Program-made: the position numbers and the translations under genes | In this document: piece after piece, positions 16,840 to 25,137 of the stretch | How positions within the stretch are numbered: the first letter of the stretch is position 1 | Layout: every line of letters begins with the position of its first letter | The notes under the pieces: generated by a model | Database searches by the model: none | Seen by the model: only the letters and a program-made list of their open reading frames with translations | Told to the model about the DNA's origin: nothing | NCBI GenBank assembly: GCA_947630005.1 | Contig: CANRGB010000015.1 | Location: forward strand, 1-39,978 | Direction: 5' to 3' | Length of the DNA: 39,978 nt | Source: an uncultured Lachnospiraceae bacterium | GTDB taxonomy: Bacteria > Bacillota > Clostridia > Lachnospirales > Lachnospiraceae

Positions 16840-16971
16840 CCGCTGCTTTGGCAGCAGACAACTCTCATTTTGCCAGCTTTTATCTGCGCATCGGCCGGTG
16901 ACAGACCGCCGCTTCGGCAGAAACCAGCTCTCCTTCTGCGGGTTCCTACCTGCGCGTCAGCCAGCGGTAAA
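16840..16971. repeat. Imperfect 66-bp tandem duplication at the 3' end of the DUF1700 gene
   Basis: Positions 16840-16905 and 16906-16971 align without gaps, 45 of 66 bases identical. The right copy covers the last codons of the DUF1700 gene and its stop; the left copy is noncoding. This looks like an old tandem duplication now decaying. GCTGC/GCAGC (16842-16855) adds a small hairpin that might act in 3' end formation. Confidence 0.6.
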
Positions 16972-17479
16972 CCGACACCGCGGCCCATCCGATCAGCAGA
17001 AACGGCAGCAGCTTCCAGAAGATCGTAAATACCATCCCAAGCACCGCGAACAGTACCGCCAGCACCACAATCAGCGCCAGCCATACCTTCCAGCCTGAGA
17101 GAAACAGCTGAAAGCCTCCCGGCCCTCCGCCGCTGTGCGGCCGGTCCCCGAAAGAATCCCAGCCGCCGAAGTCCTCCTCTGTCTGATAATCATCATAAAA
17201 CCCGCCGCCAAAATCTTTTTTTCCACGATATGCTTCATCCTCCGGTTCGGTGTAGACCGTGCCTCTCCCGGTGCGCCTCTCCCCCACATCGAGGATCGTA
17301 CGCGCGATCATGCGGGGATCGCCGAGCATCCCCAGCACCTGCTCCTCTGTCTTCCCCTGCCGCACAGCATCGTCTATGTATTCCCTATAGTAACGCACGT
17401 GATCCGCCACCTCGCCGGCGTCCAGTTCCCGCGCAAGCATTTTCTGAAGCTGTTCAAGAAATTCCCGTTTCGTCATCAT
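16946..17479 (-). CDS. DUF1700-family membrane protein
   Basis: A 177-residue protein. Residues 1-70 (MTKREFLEQLQKML... HVRYYREYIDDAVRQGKTEEQVLGMLGDPRMIA) form the DUF1700/HAAS-type helical domain, followed by a Gly/Asp/Tyr-rich linker (about 80-120) and two hydrophobic segments (about 131-170) that should span the membrane. DUF1700 genes often follow a PadR regulator, but none is adjacent here. Function unknown; a role in envelope signalling is inferred for the family. The start at 17479 follows AGGAGGAAACGC. Its 3' end lies in a 66-bp tandem duplication. Confidence 0.82.
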   Translation of the reverse strand: MMTKREFLEQLQKMLARELDAGEVADHVRYYREYIDDAVRQGKTEEQVLGMLGDPRMIARTILDVGERRTGRGTVYTEPEDEAYRGKKDFGGGFYDDYQTEEDFGGWDSFGDRPHSGGGPGGFQLFLSGWKVWLALIVVLAVLFAVLGMVFTIFWKLLPFLLIGWAAVSVYRWLTRR

Positions 17480-17558
17480 GCGTTTCCTCCTGACTCACTT
17501 TATTGTCCTTACTATACTCTAACAAACCTGTTTGCGCAAGAAAAAGAAAAGCCCGCGC

Positions 17559-17606
17559 AAAAAGACGCGGCCGTCCATACCGGATGATCCGCGTCTTTTT
17601 ACAATT
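17559..17606 (-). terminator. Terminator of cstA
   Basis: AAAAAGACGCGG (17559-17570) and CCGCGTCTTTTT (17589-17600) form a perfect 12-bp stem with an 18-base loop. The A- and T-runs make it work in both directions; on the minus strand it follows the cstA stop by about 37 bases. Confidence 0.85.
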
Positions 17607-17637
17607 ATTTTTATTTTTTCACGTCTGATGATTCCGC

Positions 17638-19350
17638 CTATTTGTTCTTGCCCTTCGTCAGCGTCTGTACGCCCTCGATCGCAAGTACGACCGCCAGAAC
17701 CACGAGCAGAGCGCCGATTCCGGAACGGATCCAGCACCACACGTCTCCGCCTGCCGTCGCGTTCTTAACGTTCGTCATAACGGTCTGGCACAGAGATACG
17801 ATCGTAACCACGAGCATGAACGCCATCGGGAGCAGGAACATCTTGTTGTTTCTGCCCATTGTTCCAAGCCATGCGGCAACAGCCAGAAGACCAAGCGCCG
17901 CAAGCAGCTGGTTCGCGGCTCCGAACAGCGGCCAGATCTTCGAGTACCCTGTCATGCCGAGCGCGATGCCGAGCACAACCGTGATGATCGTCGCCACATA
18001 CGGATTGGTCAGGGTCGCCTTGATGCCTTTGGCGTCTTTGTAGGTCTGTCCCGGCTCAAGCCAGAATTCCTGGAACATGTAGCGTGCAAGACGCGTCGCC
18101 GTATCCAGGGAGGTCAGACAGAACGCCGATACCGCAAGGATCAGCATGGAGTAGATTACGCTCTCAGCGCCGGCAAGGAACGGAATCTGCGCGCACATGC
18201 GGGAGATACCGGTCGCGAACACCGCCGTCGGGTTCGTCGTGCCGCCCGGAACATATTCTTTCCAGATGAAGCCGACCGCGCACAGAGAGATCAGCGCCAG
18301 CGCACACTCGATCAGCATGCCGCCGTAAGCGATCGGACGGGCGTCGGATTCTTTGTCAAGCTGCTTGGACGTCGTACCGGAACCTACCAGTGAATGGAAG
18401 CCGGAGATCGCGCCGCAGGCGATCGTGACGAACAGGGCCGGGAACAGGCTGCCAAGGGACGTGCCCGCGCCGTACTGCGCGCTGTCCACAAAGCCTGTGA
18501 AAGCCGGGATCTCAAGGGCCGGATGAGAACCTACGATACCCACAACCGCAACGATCATCATGCCGTAAAGCAGGAAGGAGCTCAGGTAATCACGCGGCTG
18601 AAGCAGAATCCATACCGGAGTGACGGAAGCGATCGCGATATAAACGCCCACGATGATCATCCAGGTATTGCTGCTTAAGTTGAGCGGATGCCAGTTGTAG
18701 CCGATTGCCATGCAGGCGATGATCGCGATCACGCCGACAACCGTGGAGACCGCCACGGAGGCGTTCCTTCTGTACACCATCATACCGAATACGATCGCGA
18801 CAACGATGAAGAGGATGGAGATCATGGCCGTACGTGCGTTTGCCACGCCGGCTGCCGTCAGCGCTCCGGTCTCATCATAGGTAACGCCGAACGTTCCCGC
18901 GACGATGGACGCAAACGCGGCGACAACGAGGATCAGGGTCAGATAGGAGAAGATCAGGAACAGCCTCTTCGCCCTTGCGCCGATGCTTACCGCGATAACT
19001 TCACCGATTGACTGGCCTTTGTTTCTGACAGACGCGAACAGCGCGCCAAAGTCATGAACCGCACCAAAGAAAATTCCGCCGATCAGCACCCACAGCATGA
19101 CCGGAACCCAGCCAAATACTGCCGCCTGAATCGGGCCGTTGATCGGGCCTGCGCCCGCGATGGATGAGAAATGATGTCCCATCAGTACCGGAGCCTTCGC
19201 CGGAACGTAGTCGTTTCCGTCTTCCAGCTCATGTGCCGGCGTCGTCCTGCTCGGATCGACACCCCACTGATCTGCCAGCCACTTGCCATAGGTCACGTAG
19301 CCGATCACAAGAACAGCGATACCTACAAGTAAAATTACTACCGCATTCAT
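17638..19350 (-). CDS. cstA: Carbon starvation protein CstA, peptide/pyruvate-type transporter
   Basis: A 570-residue polytopic membrane protein with about 15 hydrophobic segments. Family blocks include GHHFSSIAGAGPINGPIQA near 58-76, GAVHDFGALFASVRNKGQSIGEV, a VGSGTTSKQLDKESDARPIAYG stretch and the C-terminal AANQLLAALGLLAVAAWL. CstA/BtsT proteins import peptides or pyruvate and are induced on carbon limitation. In E. coli CstA works with the small protein YbdD, which is absent here; instead an uncharacterised 173-residue gene lies 23 bp upstream. The start at 19350 follows AAGGAGGATACTAAAAC. Confidence 0.93.
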   Translation of the reverse strand: MNAVVILLVGIAVLVIGYVTYGKWLADQWGVDPSRTTPAHELEDGNDYVPAKAPVLMGHHFSSIAGAGPINGPIQAAVFGWVPVMLWVLIGGIFFGAVHDFGALFASVRNKGQSIGEVIAVSIGARAKRLFLIFSYLTLILVVAAFASIVAGTFGVTYDETGALTAAGVANARTAMISILFIVVAIVFGMMVYRRNASVAVSTVVGVIAIIACMAIGYNWHPLNLSSNTWMIIVGVYIAIASVTPVWILLQPRDYLSSFLLYGMMIVAVVGIVGSHPALEIPAFTGFVDSAQYGAGTSLGSLFPALFVTIACGAISGFHSLVGSGTTSKQLDKESDARPIAYGGMLIECALALISLCAVGFIWKEYVPGGTTNPTAVFATGISRMCAQIPFLAGAESVIYSMLILAVSAFCLTSLDTATRLARYMFQEFWLEPGQTYKDAKGIKATLTNPYVATIITVVLGIALGMTGYSKIWPLFGAANQLLAALGLLAVAAWLGTMGRNNKMFLLPMAFMLVVTIVSLCQTVMTNVKNATAGGDVWCWIRSGIGALLVVLAVVLAIEGVQTLTKGKNK

Positions 19351-19373
19351 GTTTTAGTATCCTCCTTCTTTCC

Positions 19374-19895
19374 TCATGAACTTAGTATTTTTTTCATAAA
19401 TTTCGCATTTGCCCTGCCGCTGCGGTTCGTACAGACACAGGCCCCGTCCCGCATAAGAAGAGCCGTATGAAAGTCCATCCATCCATACAGCGAAAAATGA
19501 AAACTTTTGTATATCCGGCATTTCTGAAGCGCTTTCTTCGCGTCCGGATCACAGGTGTCACAGAGAAACACCGCCGTAATATAGCTGTACATATGCCCCG
19601 GCTTCGGATCCACCAGCTCCATGCCTTTTTCGTAAGCGTAATCCCGGCATTCTTCAAAGATCTGCTTTGTCAGATGCGGCACGCTGAACAGATAGACATA
19701 CTCATTGCAGTCCGCCTCCCACAGCTTGGCCTTGCGCACCAGAACATACTTCTCCGAATGAACATAGAACCGGCAGTGCGCGGCGAGCGGGAGCCCGTCC
19801 TTATGGCCGTCCTCATATTTTTCGACATCAAAGTATGCCGTATAACTTTCAAGAAGTTTTTCAAGAAGCTCCTCCCGTGTTCTCCGGGTTTCCAT
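19374..19895 (-). CDS. Conserved hypothetical protein upstream of cstA
   Basis: I do not recognise the family. The 173-residue protein is predicted cytosolic with no signal or membrane segment. It has seven cysteines, including CDTC near 122-125 and CVC near 158-160, and basic KFMKKILSS at its end. Its middle (AHCRFYVHSEKYVLVRKAKLWEADCNEYVYLF) reads like an alpha/beta sensor or nuclease-like fold without an identifiable motif. It lies 23 bp before cstA on the same strand and so is probably co-transcribed; a regulatory or partner role for CstA is possible. The start at 19895 follows TGGAGG. Confidence 0.7.
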   Translation of the reverse strand: METRRTREELLEKLLESYTAYFDVEKYEDGHKDGLPLAAHCRFYVHSEKYVLVRKAKLWEADCNEYVYLFSVPHLTKQIFEECRDYAYEKGMELVDPKPGHMYSYITAVFLCDTCDPDAKKALQKCRIYKSFHFSLYGWMDFHTALLMRDGACVCTNRSGRANAKFMKKILSS

Positions 19896-19926
19896 CCTCC
19901 ATCACTCCGTTCCGGTTCTTTTCCTT

Positions 19927-20019
19927 TCACTGACGCGGCTGCGTATTTTATCGGTTCAGCGTATTGCTTTAATTCACTGACGCGGCGCGCATTTTATCAG
20001 TTCAGCGTATTGCTTTAAT
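19927..20019. repeat. 47-bp tandem repeat upstream of the cstA gene pair
   Basis: Two copies, 19927-19973 and 19974-20019, differ by one deletion and a few substitutions and share TCACTGACGCGG, ATTTTATC and TTCAGCGTATTGCTTTAAT. Each carries a possible minus-strand -10 TAAAAT with TTAAAG 16 bp upstream, so the repeat may have duplicated a promoter or regulator site of the hypothetical-cstA operon. Confidence 0.65.
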
Positions 20020-20035
20020 AAAGTATCCGGCACCA

Positions 20036-20062
20036 AGAAAAACCGGCACACGGTGGTGCCGG
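20036..20062 (-). terminator. Terminator of the LCP-family gene
   Basis: On the minus strand CCGGCAC (20056-20062), a 6-base loop and GTGCCGG (20043-20049) are followed by TTTTTC. It lies 110 bases after the LCP stop; the AT-rich stretch between (20063-20172) shows no gene. Confidence 0.75.
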
Positions 20063-20172
20063 AATTCTTTTTATGCTGTGTTGAACCTTGCTGTCCGCCG
20101 TTATTTTTAAGAATGTATAAACTTGTGTTTAAATTTATAAAAATTTTCTTAAAAATTCTACCACCGGAGCAC

Positions 20173-21561
20173 TCAAAAAGCAAGCAGTTTTTCACAAAAG
20201 TTACTAAACGATCCCAAAACCGTCTGAGCCGACGAAGACAGGCCTCCCATGGCGGAATTTATGGCGTCCAGAGGCTCCGGTTTCTCCCCGGTTTCAGATT
20301 CCTCTTCCTGATCTTCGGATTCTTCCTCCTGATCTTCGGATTCCTCCTCCTGCGTTTCGGACTCTTCTTCCTGATCTTCGGATTCCTCCTCCTGCGTTTC
20401 GGACTCTTCCTCCTGGTCTTTTGCTTCTCCTTCATAGATCGTCGCGCGCAGTCTCTGGATTGTCTCCTCAAAATCCGGAATCAGCATCTCGTTCTGCGAG
20501 ACGAAAAGTCCGTCGTAGGGTACGCGCGACTCTTCAATCTCATACTTAAGATACTGCGGCAGTCCGCCGGCCAGCTTCAGGAGCTGAAACATGTCGATAT
20601 TATGCTCCACCAGCATCAGGGAGCTTCCAGCGATCTTCATCAGTTCCGCGGTGTCCAGATCCTTCATCTCGGCCAGAAGCGCCTGCAGCACGTCCCTCTG
20701 GCGCTGCGTGCGCTGATAGTCGTTATTCCCGACAAAGCGGATACGCATATAGGCCACCGCCTGCATGCCGTTCAGCTTGTACGTGCCGCCTTTTTCCAGA
20801 AAGTCCTTCTCGGACTTCATGCTGACCAGGTAGCCGTTCAGGATCGGGATCTCATCGTCGGTGACCGTGATCTCAACGCCTCCCACGATGTCGATCAGCT
20901 CCGACATTGTTTCAAAATCAACGACCGCGTAGTTGTCGATCTTAATATCGTAATTGGATTCGAGCGTGGCGGCCAGCGTTTCGGCCCCGCCCACCGCGTA
21001 GGCGTAATTCAGTTTGTGCACCCCGCGCTCCGGAATATCCGCGTACAAATCGCGCATGAACGAAGTCAGGATGATCTTTTTAGCCGCGGTATTGATCGTC
21101 GCCACGATCATAACGTCAGAATTGCCGTTCCAGCTCTCGTCACGCCGGTCCGTGCCGATCAGGAGGAGATTGTATACGGCATCTTCCCCGGCAAGAGGCC
21201 GGCCGCTCTGCCAGTCGTACGTTTCCTGCTCCGTCTCTGCCTCGGTCTCCGTTTCGGTCTCTGCTTCCGCTTCCGTTTCCGTTTCGGTCTCCGTCTCCGG
21301 TTCCGTTACCGCCTCGGTCTCCGGGGATCCGGACGGCGCGGCGCTGTTCTGCTCATTTTTCATCTGAGGGTCGTCCCATTCCTCGATGTCAAGGATAAAA
21401 TCTCCGGGATTCCCGATCTGAATATCTATATCCTGCTGAATCTCTATGGCCTCCGCCAAAACCGGTCCTTTCACGCCTGATGACAGCAGAAAGATCAGAG
21501 CTGCCGCGCTTCCTCTTACAAATAATCTGCCGTATGATCTGTTTGTGAATAATCCGCCCAT
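20173..21561 (-). CDS. LytR-CpsA-Psr (LCP) family cell-wall polymer ligase with acidic repeat tracts
   Basis: LCP enzymes attach teichoic acids or capsule to peptidoglycan outside the membrane. The 462-residue protein has an N-terminal signal-anchor (about 13-38), a Glu/Thr-rich tract (81-113), the LCP domain (about 128-340) and an acidic tail of 7-residue repeats (381-424). Catalytic-domain landmarks are NLLLIGTDRR (131-140), LTSFMRDLYADIP (165-177), NYAYAVGG and RIRFVGNNDYQRTQRQRDVL (273-292), with the arginines that bind the polyprenyl pyrophosphate. The start at 21561 has a somewhat distant AGGAGA. It has its own promoter and terminator. The polymer it attaches is unknown. Confidence 0.9.
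   Translation of the reverse strand: MGGLFTNRSYGRLFVRGSAAALIFLLSSGVKGPVLAEAIEIQQDIDIQIGNPGDFILDIEEWDDPQMKNEQNSAAPSGSPETEAVTEPETETETETEAEAETETETEAETEQETYDWQSGRPLAGEDAVYNLLLIGTDRRDESWNGNSDVMIVATINTAAKKIILTSFMRDLYADIPERGVHKLNYAYAVGGAETLAATLESNYDIKIDNYAVVDFETMSELIDIVGGVEITVTDDEIPILNGYLVSMKSEKDFLEKGGTYKLNGMQAVAYMRIRFVGNNDYQRTQRQRDVLQALLAEMKDLDTAELMKIAGSSLMLVEHNIDMFQLLKLAGGLPQYLKYEIEESRVPYDGLFVSQNEMLIPDFEETIQRLRATIYEGEAKDQEEESETQEEESEDQEEESETQEEESEDQEEESEDQEEESETGEKPEPLDAINSAMGGLSSSAQTVLGSFSNFCEKLLAF
20290..20421 (-). repeat. 21-bp repeat encoding acidic heptads in the LCP C-terminus
   Basis: Six copies of a 7-codon unit, SEDQEEE or SETQEEE, at residues 381-424. The DNA copies are close to identical, so copy number can change by slippage without losing frame. 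Confidence 0.85.
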
Positions 21562-21625
21562 CGCTGTTTTTACACGTCTCCTCTCAGCTTTCTAAAATAG
21601 ACTTCCCGATAACACCATGATTAGT

Positions 21626-21654
21626 ATTTTAGTACGCTTTCAGAAACAATGCAA
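21626..21654 (-). promoter_or_regulatory. Promoter of the LCP-family gene
   Basis: On the minus strand, -35 TTGCAT (21649-21654) and -10 TAAAAT (21626-21631), spacer 17 bp, 65 bases before the start. Confidence 0.65.
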
Positions 21655-21677
21655 TCCCAAATTTTTCCGGCCGCGCC

Positions 21678-23393
21678 TCAGAATGCGGCCTTATCCTGTC
21701 CGTCCGTCCGCTCCTCTTTCTCTTTCTGCTCCTTTTCTTTCTGCTCCTTCTCAAGCCTCTTCTGCCTGGCCTCTTCCACCAGGATATCCGCGCCCACCAC
21801 TTCCGCGATATTGGAAGCATGGTTTACGATCCTCGAAAAGCTGTTCAGCGACTCCACAAACGTAAGTCCCTGCGCGAACGTGCACTCCTTCAGCCTCAGC
21901 CGCTCCATATGATTGGACTGCGCCTTCGTCACGCGCTTGATCACTTTCCGTCCTTTCTTCCTGATCGCAATCCACTGTTCGATCGTGATATCCTGCACCA
22001 GGAACCGCTCCATAACGTCGCTGAGCAGTTCGACATCCAGCGAGCAGATCTCCCTCAGTTCTTCTTTTGCCTGCGCGGAGTACTCCTGCCCGTCCTCGCG
22101 GCACTGCTCCGCCTGCTCCAGGATCTTGACCGCGTGGTCCCCGATCTGCTCAAGATCGTTGATCACATGATAGGTACAGCCCATATATTTTGACACGCTC
22201 TCCGGGAGTTCCAGCGAGTTGACATTACTCAGGTAATCTGTGATCTCCGAAGTCAGATAATCGACGACCTGCTCATTTTCGCGGATCCGGGCCGCCAGCG
22301 GCAGTCCGTCCCCGATCAGCGCCTCGGAAGCGTTTTTCAGGTTGTCCCTGACAATCCCCGCCATACGCTGCACTTCTCTTGCCACCTGAAGCGTGATAAC
22401 CGCCGGGGAACCCACCATATTCGGATCAATGTACTCCAGCCTGTAGGCGCTCTCGTGCGCCTGCTTCGGTATGATCCGGTAGGTCATCTTAACCACCCAG
22501 TCTATGCACGGCAGAAGAATCACGCCGGTCACCAGCTTAAACAGAATATGGAACATCGAGATCTGGAAAACCGGACTTGGCGCCACCTTCTCGATCACGG
22601 AAGTGATCGGGGAAAACATGGCAAGCGGTATGAAGATCACCGCTCCGACAAGGTTGAAAATCAGATAGATGATCGCCGCCCGCTTGGCGTTGTTCTTCGC
22701 GTTGAACGCGGAGAGGATCGGCGGCGTCGAGGAACCGACGTTGATCCCGCAGACCAGATACGCGGCAAAATGCAGCGGCATCAGTCCCTGCATCGCGAGC
22801 GCCTGCAGCACGCCGACCGCGGCCGAGGAGCTCTGAATGACCGCGCACAGGATCACGCCGACGACAAAGCCGAGCACAGGGCTCTCCGCGTTTATAATAA
22901 ATTCCTGGAACGGCGCGTAGTCCTTCAGCGGAGACATTGCCCCGCTCATCGTGTGCAGCCCCTGGAACAAAAGTCCGAATCCCAGGATAACCTGTCCGAT
23001 ATAGCGGCTGCGTTTCTTCTTCGAGTACAGCATCATCACAGCGCCGATGCAGATACAGACCGGGGCGATCCCCGATACGTCAAGCGCGATCAGAACGCTC
23101 GTGATCGTCGTACCGATGTTGGCGCCGAATATAACGCCGGTCGCCTGCGCGAGGTCCATGATCCCCGCGTTGATAAAGCCCATGACCATGACGGTCGTGG
23201 CCGCCGAGGACTGAATGACGACAGTCACCAGCATACCCACAAGAAATCCGATGAAGCGGTTGCGCGTGAGTTTTTCCAGCAGCTCCTTCATCTTGGGACC
23301 CGCCGCGAGCTGAAGGCCTTCGCCCATGTAATTCATTCCGAATAAAAACAGCCCGAGACCACCCAGTAATAAAATAATACTGTTAATTCCCAT
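21678..23393 (-). CDS. Na+/phosphate cotransporter (NptA/PNaS type) with PhoU-like domain
   Basis: A 571-residue membrane protein. Residues 1-310 carry the two inverted Na/Pi cotransporter repeats, each with a QSSAATTV or QSSSAAVG signature, and GANIGTT / GINVGSS. Residues 350-540 are a helical PhoU-like domain and the end is a charged Lys/Glu-rich tail. It probably imports phosphate with sodium, or exports it. I start at 23393 (MGINSIILLLGGLGLFLFGM) because that is where the family begins; an ATG at 23501 would lie inside the Pho-box-like promoter. The only good ribosome site, GGGAGGA, is 30 bases upstream, separated by a 7-bp hairpin. A two-component system lies directly upstream. Confidence 0.9.
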   Translation of the reverse strand: MGINSIILLLGGLGLFLFGMNYMGEGLQLAAGPKMKELLEKLTRNRFIGFLVGMLVTVVIQSSAATTVMVMGFINAGIMDLAQATGVIFGANIGTTITSVLIALDVSGIAPVCICIGAVMMLYSKKKRSRYIGQVILGFGLLFQGLHTMSGAMSPLKDYAPFQEFIINAESPVLGFVVGVILCAVIQSSSAAVGVLQALAMQGLMPLHFAAYLVCGINVGSSTPPILSAFNAKNNAKRAAIIYLIFNLVGAVIFIPLAMFSPITSVIEKVAPSPVFQISMFHILFKLVTGVILLPCIDWVVKMTYRIIPKQAHESAYRLEYIDPNMVGSPAVITLQVAREVQRMAGIVRDNLKNASEALIGDGLPLAARIRENEQVVDYLTSEITDYLSNVNSLELPESVSKYMGCTYHVINDLEQIGDHAVKILEQAEQCREDGQEYSAQAKEELREICSLDVELLSDVMERFLVQDITIEQWIAIRKKGRKVIKRVTKAQSNHMERLRLKECTFAQGLTFVESLNSFSRIVNHASNIAEVVGADILVEEARQKRLEKEQKEKEQKEKEERTDGQDKAAF

Positions 23394-23404
23394 AAATAAT
23401 TTTC

Positions 23405-23429
23405 GCAGGATTCCTATCCTGCTCCTCCC
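23405..23429 (-). promoter_or_regulatory. Hairpin between Shine-Dalgarno and start of the Na/Pi cotransporter gene
   Basis: GCAGGAT (23405-23411), loop TCCT, ATCCTGC (23416-23422) forms a 7-bp stem. On the minus-strand RNA the GGGAGGA ribosome site (23423-23429) lies immediately 5' of it and the ATG 11 bases 3'. Folding would bring the distant ribosome site to normal distance; unfolding would separate them. Confidence 0.5.
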
Positions 23430-23472
23430 TTGTATGATTTGCAGTTTATCAGCAGCATGCATAATCCGTTTA

Positions 23473-23524
23473 AGCATACCACACTTTTTGTCAAAATACA
23501 AAGGGATTGTAAATTTTATGTAAA
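23473..23524 (-). promoter_or_regulatory. Pho-box-like promoter of the Na/Pi cotransporter gene
   Basis: Reading the minus strand, TTTACA (23519-23524), TTTACA (23508-23513) and TTTGTA (23497-23502) repeat at exactly 11 bp, the layout of PhoP-binding boxes in Bacillus. An extended -10, TGGTATGCT (23473-23481), lies about 15 bp downstream. No well-placed -35 is present, as expected for an activated promoter. Confidence 0.6.
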
Positions 23525-23541
23525 ATTATACAATTTTCCTG

Positions 23542-25137
23542 TCATTTACCGCATACTCCCCCGGTCTGTTCCCCGCTTCCCAGCAGCGGCAGCGTCAGCC
23601 AGAATTCCACGCCTTCGTCCATATTCCGCGCGCCGCACTCGCCGTGATGGATCTCCGCGATCTTCTTTACAAAGTAAAGACCAAGCCCCGCGTTCCGGAA
23701 CTCCCTCAGATTCGTCCGGCTGCTCCCGGATTCTTTATAAAAGCCTCTCCAGATCCGGCCCAGCTCCCCGGGCGGTATAGAAGAACCCTCGTTGTAAACG
23801 CACAGCTTCGCGCTGCCGTTCTCACGCGAAAGCGCAAGCCGGATCTTTTTCCCCTGCGGCGTATGCTGAAACGCGTTCATCATGTAATTGTTCACCGCCT
23901 GCTCCAGATACGGGCGGTTTCCATAGACAAGGCAGCCCTCCTCGATCTCAGTTTCCAGTGTAATCTGATTCCGCCGGAACAGCGCGTCGTATTTCTGCGC
24001 CATGTATTCTGCCATGCCGGAGAGATCCGTCTCGCCCAGTTCCATCTCCTCGATCTGATGCTCCATGATCGTCAGGTCGAGCAGATTGCCGACCAGCTTC
24101 GACATTTTGTCGATCTCTTCCCTTATGGATGTAAAATAATAGTCCTGGTCGATCCGGTCCCCCATCGACTGCAGCATTTCCATCTGCCCGGATATAACGG
24201 CAAGCGGAGTCTTCAGCTCATGCGAGACGCTCGCCACAAATTCTTCCCTGGCCTTCCGGTTCTGTTCGCCGCCTTCCTTCTTTTCATATTTCTCCGGCAG
24301 CGCCTCTCTTGCATCCCCGCCGGCTTCTCCCCCGACGTTTGGCATCTGTCCGGCGGAAAGCTGCCTGCTGCCGCCTGGTTCCTGTCCGCCGGGAAGCTGT
24401 CCGCCGCCCTGTATCTGTCCTCCGGGAAGCTGTCCGCTGCCGCCCGGCTCCTGTCCGCCGCCGTATTTCGCGCCGTACAGCTCCTTCTCATACGTCCGCA
24501 GCGGAACGAATATCAGCTTCAGCCCCCTGACGCGGAGCAGCAGATACCCCAGCAGAAACATAAGCCCGGCAGCCGCGCACAGATACTGCGTTGTATAATG
24601 AATCGCCGCGCCGATTGAACGGACCACCAGCCGGATATAAACATAGTAAATCCGCTTCGTTCCTCCCTGTTCCTGCGCCTCCGTCTCCAGATCCTCCCCC
24701 TGCACAAGAAGTCCGCGCAGGCGGATCGAGCGGAAATTTTTGTTTTTGCGTATATAAATATGAGGCTTTTCCTGAAAATCATCCTTGTACGGAGCCATAT
24801 ACCGCTCAATGATATGCTCCTGCTGAACCTGCGTTTCGCTTCTGTTTGTATAAACGGGATGAAATTCGTCGTCTGTGATCAGGATCTCAAACCGGCTGTC
24901 CTCCAGGCTCTGCAGAACCTCCTCGTCTTCTTCGTCCCCCTCGCTGATCTCTGCCAGATTCACCTCGGAAAACACCCGATACGCCTCTTTCATCTCTTTT
25001 ATTTTCATCGCGGTATAAAAGGGATACGCGAAGACAGCGTAAAACAGGATCACAAAAAATACGGCTGCCAGCAAAAACGCCGCGGGGCCCGGAAAGAATT
25101 TCCCGTCCCCGCCGCGTGACCGTCCAAATATTTTCAT
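23542..25137 (-). CDS. Sensor histidine kinase, PhoR-like
   Basis: A 531-residue membrane kinase. Transmembrane segments at about 17-40 and 184-203 enclose a 140-residue extracytoplasmic sensor. Instead of a recognisable HAMP domain the second segment leads into a Gly/Gln/Pro-rich repeat linker (226-273). The HisKA domain has the phospho-acceptor His306 in SVSHELKTPLA, and the ATPase domain has NYMMNAFQHTPQG and NAGLGLYFVKKI. It overlaps the response-regulator gene by 4 bp (ATGA), so they form one unit. The Pho-box-like repeats and Na/Pi symporter directly downstream suggest phosphate starvation as the signal, which is inference. Confidence 0.9.
   Translation of the reverse strand: MKIFGRSRGGDGKFFPGPAAFLLAAVFFVILFYAVFAYPFYTAMKIKEMKEAYRVFSEVNLAEISEGDEEDEEVLQSLEDSRFEILITDDEFHPVYTNRSETQVQQEHIIERYMAPYKDDFQEKPHIYIRKNKNFRSIRLRGLLVQGEDLETEAQEQGGTKRIYYVYIRLVVRSIGAAIHYTTQYLCAAAGLMFLLGYLLLRVRGLKLIFVPLRTYEKELYGAKYGGGQEPGGSGQLPGGQIQGGGQLPGGQEPGGSRQLSAGQMPNVGGEAGGDAREALPEKYEKKEGGEQNRKAREEFVASVSHELKTPLAVISGQMEMLQSMGDRIDQDYYFTSIREEIDKMSKLVGNLLDLTIMEHQIEEMELGETDLSGMAEYMAQKYDALFRRNQITLETEIEEGCLVYGNRPYLEQAVNNYMMNAFQHTPQGKKIRLALSRENGSAKLCVYNEGSSIPPGELGRIWRGFYKESGSSRTNLREFRNAGLGLYFVKKIAEIHHGECGARNMDEGVEFWLTLPLLGSGEQTGGVCGK
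24319..24462 (-). repeat. Gly/Gln/Pro repeat linker in the histidine kinase
   Basis: Residues 226-273 are built from imperfect copies of GGQ(E/L)PGGS and GQLPGGQ; the DNA repeats CCGGGAAGCTGTCC-type units. Such tracts vary easily in length. Confidence 0.7.

Noticed and set aside
20290-20421. Regularly spaced short repeats considered as a CRISPR array
   Set aside because: The 21-bp unit is in frame within the LCP gene, there are no spacers, and no cas gene is near.
20053-21480. Plus-strand frame with long Phe/Leu-rich and Arg/Phe-rich repeats opposite the LCP gene
   Set aside because: The repeats come from the acidic tracts of the LCP gene read backwards; no start signal.
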